Notes: a model not told the origin generated them from the letters alone. DNA of 45,298 nucleotides from an uncultured Collinsella sp. (GCA_900547025.1 UREZ01000003.1:1-45298), one strand, 5' to 3'. Shown: positions 15,269-23,195, numbered from the stretch's first letter. Numbers and translations: made by a program.

Positions 15269-16501
15269 ATGCGCCAGTTCGATTACACCACAGTCCCAGC
15301 GGAACTCGAAGCAACTCCAATCACCAACCTCCTCCTCTCGATACGCGAGCATAAAGGCCGTCAGCTTGCTCTGAGTCAAGTCAAACCCGAGCTTCTATCG
15401 TCCCTAATGGAGGAGGCTAAGATCCAAAGCACCCGGTCCTCCAACGGACTTGAAGGAATTGTTACCACCCAAAAAAGACTCAAAGCGATCATGGCGTATT
15501 CCGCCAAGCCAAGCTCCCGCGCAGAGGAAGAAATTGCTGGATACCGAGATGTGCTGTCGCTTATTCACGAGCAACACGATTCCATTCCCGTAACGCCATC
15601 GGTCATTCTGCAGTTGCATCGTGACCTCATGGCGCACACGGCAATCTCGTATGGAGGCCATTGGAAAGATAGCGATAACGAAATCGTCTCCATTGACGAT
15701 CAAGGAAATCGATTTGTGCGCTTTAGGCCCCCTTCGGCCCTAGCAACCCCGGGACTTATTAAAGAAGCCTGCCAGTCCCTCAACGATGCTTTATCTCGCC
15801 AAGTTTGCGATCCCCTCCTTATATCGCTCCGCTTTATCTTCGATTTTGTTAGCATTCATCCCTTCAACGATGGCAATGGCAGGATGAGCCGGCTCCTTAC
15901 AACGCTGCTGCTCGAAAAGACTGGATACGACGTTGCGCGTTACATCAGCATCGAACGACTTATTGAAGACAACAAAGCGCTTTACTACAACGCTCTCGCT
16001 GCAAGCTCCACTGGATGGAATGAAAATCAAAACACCGAAGTACCCTTTATCCGTTTCATGCTCGGAACAACCCTGGCCGCCTACCGACAGCTCGAGCAGC
16101 GTACCTTAATTGAATCAAGCACTCGTCCCATGTCGAAGCAAGCGCGCATCGCCGTTCTATTTCAACAGAGACCCGGCGTCATTAAGAAATCCGACATCCG
16201 ATCCAACTGCCCCGATATCAGCGAGGTCACCGTTAAACGAACCCTCGGTCAGCTTGTTAGTTGCAGCGCAATCGAAAAAACAGGAGCGGGTCGTTCGACA
16301 GGCTACATACTCAAAGACGTCCATGCTCTAGAACTATTCTTGCAATCCACAATACCCGATAGCGAGGCCGCAATAACAAAAGAGGCTCCAAAGGATAAGC
16401 TCCTTGAACGTATAAACCACGCCGAGGATGAAAGCAAAGAGGGGCTCTATGAAGACTATGATTCATTCTCAAGGGACATAAAGACGAAATACGGAGTCTA
16501 G
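15269..16501 (+). CDS. Fic-domain protein (probable AMP transferase) with C-terminal DNA-binding-like region
   Basis: Fic enzymes usually transfer AMP from ATP to a target protein. The 410-residue protein has the core motif HPFNDGNGR at residues 197-205, with catalytic His197. An inhibitory helix motif of the form S-x-x-x-E-G lies N-terminal (SNGLEG, 58-63), which makes it a class II, self-restrained Fic protein. Residues about 285-340 (KQARIAVLFQQRPGVIKKSDI, ISEVTVKRTLGQLV) look like a winged helix, so it may bind DNA. The ATG at 15269 follows aaaggagccgc. It stands alone, is AT-richer than the lac genes, and has a 75-bp palindrome directly upstream that may be its own operator. No antitoxin gene is adjacent. 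Target unknown. Confidence 0.85.
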   Translation: MRQFDYTTVPAELEATPITNLLLSIREHKGRQLALSQVKPELLSSLMEEAKIQSTRSSNGLEGIVTTQKRLKAIMAYSAKPSSRAEEEIAGYRDVLSLIHEQHDSIPVTPSVILQLHRDLMAHTAISYGGHWKDSDNEIVSIDDQGNRFVRFRPPSALATPGLIKEACQSLNDALSRQVCDPLLISLRFIFDFVSIHPFNDGNGRMSRLLTTLLLEKTGYDVARYISIERLIEDNKALYYNALAASSTGWNENQNTEVPFIRFMLGTTLAAYRQLEQRTLIESSTRPMSKQARIAVLFQQRPGVIKKSDIRSNCPDISEVTVKRTLGQLVSCSAIEKTGAGRSTGYILKDVHALELFLQSTIPDSEAAITKEAPKDKLLERINHAEDESKEGLYEDYDSFSRDIKTKYGV

Positions 16502-16554
16502 TCATATCTCAGAATAGCCTCATCCTTGTTGCTCAAAGTTATTTGCGCGTCATT

Positions 16555-16926
16555 TTAAAGCGGTACCCCTGCGCCGGCTGGGGGGCAGAAGTATCGTCTG
16601 CCGATCCTGCTGGAGTCGGCAATCAGATAGCGCGCATCGGCCTTGCTAAAGGCGAGCTGCTGGATGCGGCCCTCGTCCATGTTGGACGTGGACACGTCGC
16701 CATCCAGAATGCCGTTGGCACCGATAAACGCCGTGTCAATCCCTAGTGCGCGCAGGGCATCCTCGGCCATGGGGCCCACAAAGGCGGCGGTGCGGCGACG
16801 GTACATGCCGCCCACCAGGCACAGCTCGCAATCCTCGCGCGCCTCGAGCAGACTAAAGACCGAAAGCGAATTGGTCACATAGATGGAAGGCAGTTTGTCG
16901 GTGACTCGGAGAGCGCCAATGCGATC
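16555..16926 (-). pseudogene. Fragment of a LacR-like DeoR regulator
   Basis: The frame TNSLSVFSLLEAREDCEL through YLIADSSRIGRR matches the effector domain of the intact DeoR protein at 21077-21841, almost residue for residue over about 100 residues. The N-terminal helix-turn-helix is missing: reading upstream, only about 16 more DeoR-like residues precede a stop at 16927. The C-terminus is replaced by unrelated residues after RRYF. Both copies are followed by the sequence tttgcgcgtcat (around 16541 and 20980), so the duplicate included downstream flank. I regard it as a recent partial duplicate, not a working gene. Confidence 0.85.
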
Positions 16927-16970
16927 TCACGACGGTTGCGTTCATTGTCTCAATTAGATACTCAACGAAA

Positions 16971-17005
16971 TACGGCCCCGCAGCTCAATAAGCTGCGGGG
17001 CCGTA
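16971..17005 (-). terminator. lacE3 terminator
   Basis: Perfect 15-bp stem (tacggccccgcagct/agctgcggggccgta), 5-nt loop, 36 nt beyond the lacE3 stop on the minus strand; the tail is TTTCG. Confidence 0.8.
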
Positions 17006-17040
17006 CTATACACCGACGAATTAACGACGGAGTGCATCCA

Positions 17041-18735
17041 CTATTTGGCCAGCTCCTGAACGATCCAGTCAATTGCACCTTCGGGATCGTTGGTAAGGTC
17101 GATATACTCCTTGCCCCTTGTGGTGAGCAGTTTAATTCCAAGGCGATCGGTATCGGCCTTCATAGCGTCATAGTACATGCGTGCCTGGGGCGCCAGAACA
17201 ATCACGTTGTACTGATCCATCGTCTCATAGTGGCTTCCGTACGCACCGGACTGAGAAACCAGATCGACACCCTTAGCAGCGGCACCTTCGCGAAGAGCAT
17301 TTGCCAAGAGAGTCGAAGTGCCGGCACCCTGGCAAAGCACAAGCACGCGGATCTGCTCCGCCTTGTCCTTTACCGCCTCGAGAGCTTTTGCGACATTTTC
17401 CTGTGCGGCAATAGCATCTGCATCCGAGTTTCCTGCAGTCTCCTTTGCAGACTCTTCCAAACAAAGCTGATGGTCATACGCCTTGCAGAACGGATAGTAA
17501 ATCACAAAGTCAACGACCAACAGCACTGCCATCAATACGAGAGAACGCAGATCGAGACCCGTGGTGAGGAACGCACCGATTGGGCCGGGAAGCGCCCACG
17601 GCATGGTATACATGGGGGCGTTCATTCCAATGACGTCAATGAAAAATTTACCGATAATGGCGTTGACCATAGGAGCCACTAGGAAGGGCACGAACATATA
17701 GGGATTGAGAACAATCGGCATACCGAAGATAACGGGCTCGTTAACTCCAAAAATCACCGGGATAATCGATGCCTTGCCCATGGCTTTAAGCTGCTTGGAA
17801 CGCATAAACATGATCAGGATAATAGGAACGATGAACGTGCAGCCAGAACCGCCCAGACCGCCGATGAAGCTTGTAAAGTCCTGCGTAAGAGCAATTGACG
17901 GGTGTCCACCTGCTTGGAAAACCTCAAGATTGGTAACGGTATTGCCGTAGAGCGCAGCATTGATCGGACTCATGACAACCGAAGCACCGTGGATACCCAT
18001 AAATTGGAAAAGTGCGACCGCGCCTTCGATAAGCGCCATGCCAGGATAGGTGTCGACCGCGGAGAACAGCGGCGAGATGAGAGCGGATACCAAATTGGCG
18101 AACGGCACAGCAAGCAGCTTGCGGCTCGCAAGATCGATAAAAGCGCACGCAAGGATCGAAAACCCAAATGCAAAGATATCGCGAAAACTCTGCGCAATAG
18201 AGCCAGGGACCTCTTTGGGAAGCTTGATCGTCACATTATGGCTAATGCACACCTTATAGATATTAACGGTCAAGAATGCGGCTACGAACGCAGCGAGAAA
18301 ACCCTTGGTTCCCATATAGCCGGTTTCAAAAACAGATGTATCTGCTCCGCCAATCGAGACAACATCGTTCGTCACCGATAGCAAGAGCATGCCGCACATG
18401 GCACAAACCATGCACGAGGTGGGGTTGAGAGATTTACCCGAAGGCATGCGACGGTTCATCGACATGGCAAGTGAGCTCGCCGTGGTGCCGGCCACCATAA
18501 TGCCAAGAAGTCCCATGGTATATGCATAGATTTTATTGAAGAAATCCAGCACCTCAGACGGAAGCGTGATGCCTACATAGGCAGGGAGCGTCGAAAGAAG
18601 AAGGAACAGGCTCGAGAACAGCACAATTGGCATATTCGAGAGAAAGCCATCCTTAATCGCCACCAGATAAATGTTCCTCGAGATTTTGTCGAAGAGGGGC
18701 TGGTGTTTTTCAAGGAATTTGACGATAGCGTCCAT
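17041..18735 (-). CDS. Lactose-family PTS EIICB, copy 3
   Basis: Third lactose/cellobiose-type permease, 564 residues. EIIC occupies about residues 1-420; the conserved loops are altered here (FMGIHGASVVMSPINA where copies 1 and 2 have HGPSIV), which suggests another substrate. EIIB has the phosphocysteine at residue 468 in VLVLCQGAGTSTL. The linker is shorter than in the other copies. The start at 18735 (MDAIVKFLEKHQPLF) lines up with copy 2 and follows aaaggatgtgtt; the longer reading from 18765 is unlikely. It is divergent from a DUF7916-type gene and a GntR regulator and has no hydrolase beside it. The gene is AT-richer than copies 1 and 2, which fits separate acquisition. Confidence 0.87.
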   Translation of the reverse strand: MDAIVKFLEKHQPLFDKISRNIYLVAIKDGFLSNMPIVLFSSLFLLLSTLPAYVGITLPSEVLDFFNKIYAYTMGLLGIMVAGTTASSLAMSMNRRMPSGKSLNPTSCMVCAMCGMLLLSVTNDVVSIGGADTSVFETGYMGTKGFLAAFVAAFLTVNIYKVCISHNVTIKLPKEVPGSIAQSFRDIFAFGFSILACAFIDLASRKLLAVPFANLVSALISPLFSAVDTYPGMALIEGAVALFQFMGIHGASVVMSPINAALYGNTVTNLEVFQAGGHPSIALTQDFTSFIGGLGGSGCTFIVPIILIMFMRSKQLKAMGKASIIPVIFGVNEPVIFGMPIVLNPYMFVPFLVAPMVNAIIGKFFIDVIGMNAPMYTMPWALPGPIGAFLTTGLDLRSLVLMAVLLVVDFVIYYPFCKAYDHQLCLEESAKETAGNSDADAIAAQENVAKALEAVKDKAEQIRVLVLCQGAGTSTLLANALREGAAAKGVDLVSQSGAYGSHYETMDQYNVIVLAPQARMYYDAMKADTDRLGIKLLTTRGKEYIDLTNDPEGAIDWIVQELAK

Positions 18736-18803
18736 AACACATCCTTTCATGATTCCCGGGCACACAACGATTTATCCGGACTCAACCGTCGTCGTCCCCG
18801 TTT

Positions 18804-18827
18804 GTATCCACTTATGTAAGTGAATAC
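18804..18827. promoter_or_regulatory. Palindrome upstream of lacE3
   Basis: gtatccactta/taagtgaatac around tg, 10 of 11 positions paired, about 70 bp before the lacE3 start. Candidate operator for the GntR regulator at 20067 or another factor. Confidence 0.5.
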
Positions 18828-18919
18828 GTTCTTGTGCGAAATGTAATATCATTTGCGCGATTTGTCATAACCAATTCTTTTTCCGCTTTGTCGATATGTC
18901 AAGAATTCAAATACTTATT

Positions 18920-18930
18920 CGGTGAACGGT
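18920..18930. promoter_or_regulatory. CGGT-N3-CGGT site, lacE3 side
   Basis: cggtgaacggt, an inverted partner of the site at 18996-19006, in the divergent region between lacE3 and the DUF7916-type gene. Confidence 0.55.
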
Positions 18931-18995
18931 AGTTGATTAATTTAAGGTTTTCCCAGCTAAAGGCTATTTTTTCCGAGCAATACAATAAGCTTGCA

Positions 18996-19006
18996 ACCGT
19001 TCACCG
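18996..19006. promoter_or_regulatory. ACCG-N3-ACCG site, DUF7916-gene side
   Basis: accgttcaccg, the exact reverse complement of 18920-18930, 76 bp away. Confidence 0.55.
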
Positions 19007-19027
19007 ATTGGATATAACATATTGAAT

Positions 19028-19045
19028 ATATTGTTGTAACAATAT
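19028..19045. promoter_or_regulatory. Palindrome upstream of the DUF7916-type gene
   Basis: atattgt-tgta-acaatat, 46 bp before the ATG at 19092. The size and symmetry fit a GntR-type operator. Confidence 0.45.
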
Positions 19046-19091
19046 TAGAGACAATGTCACAAGCCTGTCGTTCTAGTCAAAGGAAGTAACA

Positions 19092-20012
19092 ATGCCCAAA
19101 CGATTACTGAACATGTCCGCATCCGATTTTGCCGCCACGTCACCCATGGATCTAAAGCAGGCAATTCTGGCTTCCGAGGGACGTACCATCATGGCGGAAA
19201 ACGTACCCTCTTCCCAATTTCTCGGCGGCGTTACTAATGCAGAAATCGAACGTGCCGCAGGTGCCGACCTGCTTCTGTTTAACGCGCTCGATGTGTTCGA
19301 TCCAGTTATTGCCGGTATTCCAGATGATCTCAATGAAAACCCGGTCACTTGGGTGAAGCGAGCATGCGGAAGGCCCATTGGCGTCAATCTGGAGCCAGTT
19401 GATAACGAGGCAGAGATGTCTGAATCCCGTACGGAAATCCCCATGGGTCGTCGCGTCTCTCCCAAGACCTTAGAAAAGGCAAACGAACTCGGATTTGATT
19501 TTATTTGCCTCACAGGCAACCCTGGAACTGGCGTCTCCAACGATGCAATCGCCCATTCGATCAAACTCTCCAAAGAGCATTTCAATGGCCTGATCATAGC
19601 CGGAAAAATGCATGGAGCAGGCGTTGCGGAACCTGTCATGACGCTCGAAATTGCGCGCAAGTTTGTTGACCTCGGCGTCGATATCCTTCTCGTACCAGCC
19701 CCCTACACCGTCCCTTGCTTCCAAGAAGCAGACCTGCGCGCCATCGTAGACTTTGTACGATCCCACAACGTAGGCAAGTCAATTGAAGAGAAGGTTCTCG
19801 TCATGGCGGCGAACGGGACGAGTCAAGACTCCTGCGACAGCGAGACCATTAAGAAAATAGGCCTTGCAGCAAAAGCAGCCGGCGCTGACCTCCAACATAT
19901 CGGGGACTCCATGAACGGTATTTGCCTGCCCCAGAATATCTTCACGCTCGGACAAGCCCTTCGTGGATACAGGCATCAGATCGTCATGCTGAGCCGCTCT
20001 GTGATACGTTAA
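19092..20012 (+). CDS. PTS-associated TIM-barrel-like protein (DUF7916 type)
   Basis: This 306-residue protein matches, as I recall it, a family seen beside PTS genes in Firmicutes, often misnamed haloacid dehalogenase-like and now DUF7916. Visible hallmarks are a start of the form KRLLNMSASDF, EGRTIMAENVPSSQF, NAEIERAAGADLLLFNALDVF, RPIGVNLEP, FICLTGNPGTGVSNDAI and IAGKMHGAG. The regular strand-helix pattern suggests a TIM barrel. No reaction is established. The Lys in AGKMHGAG would suit a Schiff-base or phosphate-binding role, but that is a guess. The start follows caaaggaagtaaca. It is divergent from lacE3 and 54 bp upstream of the GntR regulator, so it probably acts on the sugar phosphate delivered by lacE3. 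Confidence 0.75.
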   Translation: MPKRLLNMSASDFAATSPMDLKQAILASEGRTIMAENVPSSQFLGGVTNAEIERAAGADLLLFNALDVFDPVIAGIPDDLNENPVTWVKRACGRPIGVNLEPVDNEAEMSESRTEIPMGRRVSPKTLEKANELGFDFICLTGNPGTGVSNDAIAHSIKLSKEHFNGLIIAGKMHGAGVAEPVMTLEIARKFVDLGVDILLVPAPYTVPCFQEADLRAIVDFVRSHNVGKSIEEKVLVMAANGTSQDSCDSETIKKIGLAAKAAGADLQHIGDSMNGICLPQNIFTLGQALRGYRHQIVMLSRSVIR

Positions 20013-20066
20013 GGTTACCTTGCCCACGTTACATCCCGACTGAGGCAACCATCAGGTATAACCAAC

Positions 20067-20804
20067 ATGCAAACTGAGGCTCTAATGCTCGATACACACG
20101 AAAAACGGCCACTCTATTTACAGCTCACCGACGCGCTGCTCAAGCAGATCGTCGATGAATATCAAGCAGACGATAAACTTCCAACAGAAATGGAACTCTG
20201 CGACGAATACGCCGTAAGCAGAACAACCGTCCGACTTGCCATGAGTGAGCTGGAGCGTCGTGGAAGTATCTATCGAATCCAAGGTAAGGGGTCGTTTGTT
20301 GCACCGAAACGCGTTAGCGAGCTCAATTCACTTTTAGACTTTGACTTTGCAAGCCATTGCGATGGCGTTGATCCGGATGCCATCACCAAACATTTCGGCG
20401 GCCTCACATCAGGTCGTCCAATTTCCGTAATGATGCTCCAACAATTTGGATGTCAAAGTCGCGATGAAATTCAGCGTCTTGAATTGACCTACGAACTTGA
20501 AGGCAGCTTCATAGGCGCTGATACGTTCTTCATTTCAAAGTCGCGCGTTCCGAATAACCAGTTAGATTTTCAGGCATTTAGCAGAATCATGGACGACTTG
20601 TCCAAGTCTATCCAATCTGTTAGGGAAAGCTATAGAGCACGTCAGCTTAGCGATTCCGAAGCCAGTAATTATGGTGTTGCAAAACTTCCGGTCATCGAAC
20701 TGACTCATTATGCTTACGACTCCGGAGGCAAACTAATCTCAATTGTCTGCCGCACCGTCTTAACTGGGCGAATCCCTTATCAAAACTTTATTTTCAAGTC
20801 CTAA
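20067..20804 (+). CDS. GntR-family regulator with UTRA domain 1
   Basis: DNA-binding regulator of the HutC/UTRA branch of GntR. The 245-residue product has the N-terminal winged helix (PLYLQLTDALLKQIV, then DEYAVSRTTVRLAMSELERRGSIYRIQGKGSFV, about residues 12-80) and a C-terminal UTRA ligand domain ending with the usual SGGKLISIVCRTVLTGR region. The effector is typically a sugar phosphate. An alternative ATG at 20085 has the better ribosome site (gaggctcta), so the first six residues are uncertain. It follows the DUF7916-type gene by 54 bp and likely controls it together with lacE3 through the palindromes in their shared promoter. Confidence 0.88.
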   Translation: MQTEALMLDTHEKRPLYLQLTDALLKQIVDEYQADDKLPTEMELCDEYAVSRTTVRLAMSELERRGSIYRIQGKGSFVAPKRVSELNSLLDFDFASHCDGVDPDAITKHFGGLTSGRPISVMMLQQFGCQSRDEIQRLELTYELEGSFIGADTFFISKSRVPNNQLDFQAFSRIMDDLSKSIQSVRESYRARQLSDSEASNYGVAKLPVIELTHYAYDSGGKLISIVCRTVLTGRIPYQNFIFKS

Positions 20805-20819
20805 TGTTCTTTTTCTTTT

Positions 20820-20876
20820 GTCTCGATCTGTAACACGTAGCCGAGTTTTTAAGTCCTAACCGTTACAGATCGAGAC
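20820..20876. repeat. 57-nt palindromic repeat, copy D
   Basis: Perfect 15-nt arms, gtctcgatctgtaac/gttacagatcgagac; probably closest to the consensus. It starts 16 nt after the GntR stop. Confidence 0.92.
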
Positions 20877-20900
20877 AAACAAGGTAGACCCCGCCGAATT

Positions 20901-20957
20901 GTCTCAATCTGTAACACTTAGACCGGTTTTGGACGTCTAGATGTTACAGGTTGAGAC
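20901..20957. repeat. 57-nt palindromic repeat, copy E
   Basis: Arms gtctcaatctgtaac/gttacaggttgagac (one mismatch), starting 81 nt after copy D. The D-E pair mirrors the B-C pair (80 nt) on the other side of the block. Confidence 0.9.
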
Positions 20958-20981
20958 GATTTGATTGTGGGGTCCTCATTT

Positions 20982-21010
20982 GCGCGTCATATTGCGTAGC
21001 GCTGACGCGC
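20982..21010. terminator. Short stem-loop downstream of lacR
   Basis: gcgcgtca/tgacgcgc around a 13-nt loop, in the convergent gap between the GntR and DeoR genes. No T-run, so its terminator role is uncertain. Confidence 0.4.
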
Positions 21011-21076
21011 TGGTTTCCACAATGACAGGAGGTAAAAGTCCTCCCGCATCGCCTGTTGGCAATCCCGTAGCGTTAG

Positions 21077-21841
21077 CTAGCAGATGACCTGTGTGTGCTC
21101 CTCGATGGCGGCGCGGTCCTCGACCGAGATACTCGGCTCGCACACCACGGCGTCCAAACTGTCCAGGCGACAGAAGGTGTAGAAGTCGCGCTTGCCGATC
21201 TTGCTGGAGTCGGCAATCAGATAGCGCGAGTCGGCCTTGCTAAAGGCGAGCTGCTGGATGCGGCCCTCTTCCATGTTAGACGTAGACACGTCGCCGTCCA
21301 AAATGCCGTTGGCACCGATAAAGGCTGCATCGATGCCCAGCGCACGCAAGGTATCCTCGGCCGTGGGGCCCACAAAGGCGGCAGTGCGGCGGCGGTACAC
21401 GCCGCCCACCAGGCACAGTTCGCAGTCTTCGCGCGCCTCGAGCAGGTTAAACACCGAAAGCGAATTGGTCACAATGCGCAGGCGAAACGCCGGCAGCATC
21501 GAGGCCATCTGCTCAACCGTGGTGCCCGTGCCCAAAAAGATGGTCGAGCCTTCCTCGATAAGCTCCACAGAACGGCGCGCAATCTGCAACTTTTCCTCGG
21601 CATGCTTCGTGCGCTTTTCGCTGTGCGAATACTCATGGCGCAGCATAGCGTGTGGACGGCCCTGTGCACTGCGGGCTCCGCCGTGCACGCGCTCGATCTC
21701 GCCCAGGCTCGCAAGCTCCTCAAGGTCACGGCGGATCGTCATATCCGAGACACCTAACGCATCCGAAATCTCCTTGACCGAGACCGTTCCCTGTTCCTCG
21801 AGCAGCTGCCGAACCTTATCCTGTCGCTCCGCTTTAATCAC
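21077..21841 (-). CDS. lacR: DeoR-family regulator, LacR-like
   Basis: DeoR-type repressors of this branch sense tagatose 6-phosphate or related intermediates and control lac-PTS genes. The protein has the N-terminal helix-turn-helix (VSVKEISDALGVSDMTIRRDLEEL) followed by HGGARS, then the sugar-phosphate-sensing domain with GTGTTVEQMA, VTNSLSVF and YLIADSSKIGKRDFYTF, close to staphylococcal LacR. I place the start at the GTG at 21841 (254 residues), because gaggactcatc precedes it and the N-terminus then matches LacR; a GTG at 21868 would add nine residues. It is not next to lacAB, yet it is the best candidate for their regulator. A truncated copy lies at 16555-16926. Confidence 0.8.
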   Translation of the reverse strand: MIKAERQDKVRQLLEEQGTVSVKEISDALGVSDMTIRRDLEELASLGEIERVHGGARSAQGRPHAMLRHEYSHSEKRTKHAEEKLQIARRSVELIEEGSTIFLGTGTTVEQMASMLPAFRLRIVTNSLSVFNLLEAREDCELCLVGGVYRRRTAAFVGPTAEDTLRALGIDAAFIGANGILDGDVSTSNMEEGRIQQLAFSKADSRYLIADSSKIGKRDFYTFCRLDSLDAVVCEPSISVEDRAAIEEHTQVIC

Positions 21842-22046
21842 GATGAGTCCTCGCTGTTCCACGCTCACGTCAATTCAAACAATAACGAACAAATTGTATC
21901 AGACTCGCGCGCGTCAGAAATGAACGCCCGCACAGCTCTAATCATCACTTTTTTGAGAAAAATACCCCCTGCTTTAGTGGGGTGTAGTGATAATCTCGCC
22001 TGTTCGCGCTACAGTTTGTCGGAAATACCTCGATGTTAGGAACCAA

Positions 22047-23099
22047 ATGATCACTTCCGAGCTTTTCGGCACCGCGCCGTGCGGTACCCCCGTTCATCGT
22101 TACACCCTCAACGGGCCCGAGATCTGCGTTCGCATTATGGACTATGGCGCCACCGTGTTGGGTATCGATGTGCCCGACATTCCCGGCAACGTGCGCGATG
22201 TGGTGCTGGGCTTCGATAAGCTCGAGGATTACTTTGACAACCCCGCCTGCTTTGGCGCGACCATCGGCCCCGTGGCAAACCGCACCGCGGGCGCCACGAT
22301 CACCATCGACGGCACGGACTGGCATATGCCGGCCAACGAGGGCGTCAACAACCTGCACAGCGATCTTGAGCACGGCCTGCACAAGCGCGTATGGGATGTT
22401 GAGCTCGACGAGGTCCACAATGCCGTGCGCATGACCACCTCGCTTGAGGATGGCGAGCTGGGCCTGCCCGGCAACCGCACCTTTACGGCCGTGTTTACCG
22501 TGACGCGCACCGGCTGCTTCCGTATCGAATACGGCTGCGAGAGCGACCGCGCCACCTACGTGGCCATGACCAACCACACGTACTTTAACCTTGCCGGCCA
22601 TAACGCCGGAATGGACTGTGAGCACTTCTTTGTTGCTAACGCTGCCCACTACCTGCCCATCAACGAGCAGAACATCCCCACCGGCGAGATTGCTCCGGTC
22701 GAGGGCACGCCGTTTGACTTTCGCGAGCTGCGCCCCGTCGCGCCTGGCATGGAGGCCGACGATCCGCAGATTAAGCAGGCACGCGGCTACGACCACTGCC
22801 TGTGCATCGATGACTATCAATACGGTCGCAACCTGCGCCGCGCCCTGCATGTCGAGGAGATGTGGACCGGCCGCGAGCTGGACTACTACACCACCGCCCC
22901 GGGCGTGCAGCTCTACACTGGCAATTGGCTGGGCGACGAGCACGCCAAGGACGATGCCAACTATAGCTGGGGCGCCGGCTTTGCCCTCGAGGCAGAGATG
23001 TACCCCGACACGCCGCACCAGCCGCTGTTCCCGCAGGGCATTGTGGGCCCGGGTCACCCATACAGCAATGTGATCGAATACCACTTTATGAGGCACTAG
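22047..23099 (+). CDS. galM: Aldose 1-epimerase (galactose mutarotase, GalM)
   Basis: GalM interconverts alpha and beta anomers of galactose or glucose. The 350-residue product has the classic features: ATVLGIDVPD near the start, GATIGPVANRTAG, then NNLHSD, NHTYFNLAGH with the catalytic histidine, and FALEAEMYPDTPHQP with the catalytic Glu near the end. It is longer than the LacX-like relatives in the window and only distantly related to them. The ATG at 22047 follows ttaggaaccaa; the reading from 21987 would add 20 unlikely residues. It is monocistronic, reads away from lacR and has its own stem-loop terminator. It could feed free galactose into the Leloir route, whose genes are not in the window. 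Confidence 0.92.
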   Translation: MITSELFGTAPCGTPVHRYTLNGPEICVRIMDYGATVLGIDVPDIPGNVRDVVLGFDKLEDYFDNPACFGATIGPVANRTAGATITIDGTDWHMPANEGVNNLHSDLEHGLHKRVWDVELDEVHNAVRMTTSLEDGELGLPGNRTFTAVFTVTRTGCFRIEYGCESDRATYVAMTNHTYFNLAGHNAGMDCEHFFVANAAHYLPINEQNIPTGEIAPVEGTPFDFRELRPVAPGMEADDPQIKQARGYDHCLCIDDYQYGRNLRRALHVEEMWTGRELDYYTTAPGVQLYTGNWLGDEHAKDDANYSWGAGFALEAEMYPDTPHQPLFPQGIVGPGHPYSNVIEYHFMRH

Positions 23100-23127
23100 G
23101 CCCACAACGCGACATATTGCACAGCAA

Positions 23128-23155
23128 CGCCCGCCGGCACCACCGCCGACGGGCG
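23128..23155 (+). terminator. galM terminator
   Basis: cgcccgccggc/gccgacgggcg with a 6-nt loop, then a short tail ctttg. Confidence 0.7.
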
Positions 23156-23164
23156 CTTTGCTAC

Positions 23165-23195
23165 CTAGTCATTGGGGGCGTTCTTAAATGACTAG
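23165..23195. repeat. Dispersed 31-nt repeat, copy 2
   Basis: Inverted near-copy of 4759-4789. Its ends are themselves inverted (ctagtcatt/aatgactag). It overlaps the last three codons and stop of the orphan EIIB gene. Confidence 0.6.

Noticed and set aside
19092..20012. Direct annotation of the DUF7916-type gene as LacD
   Set aside because: It does not show LacD sequence signatures; only the fold class and context suggest a link, so it is reported as a hypothesis.
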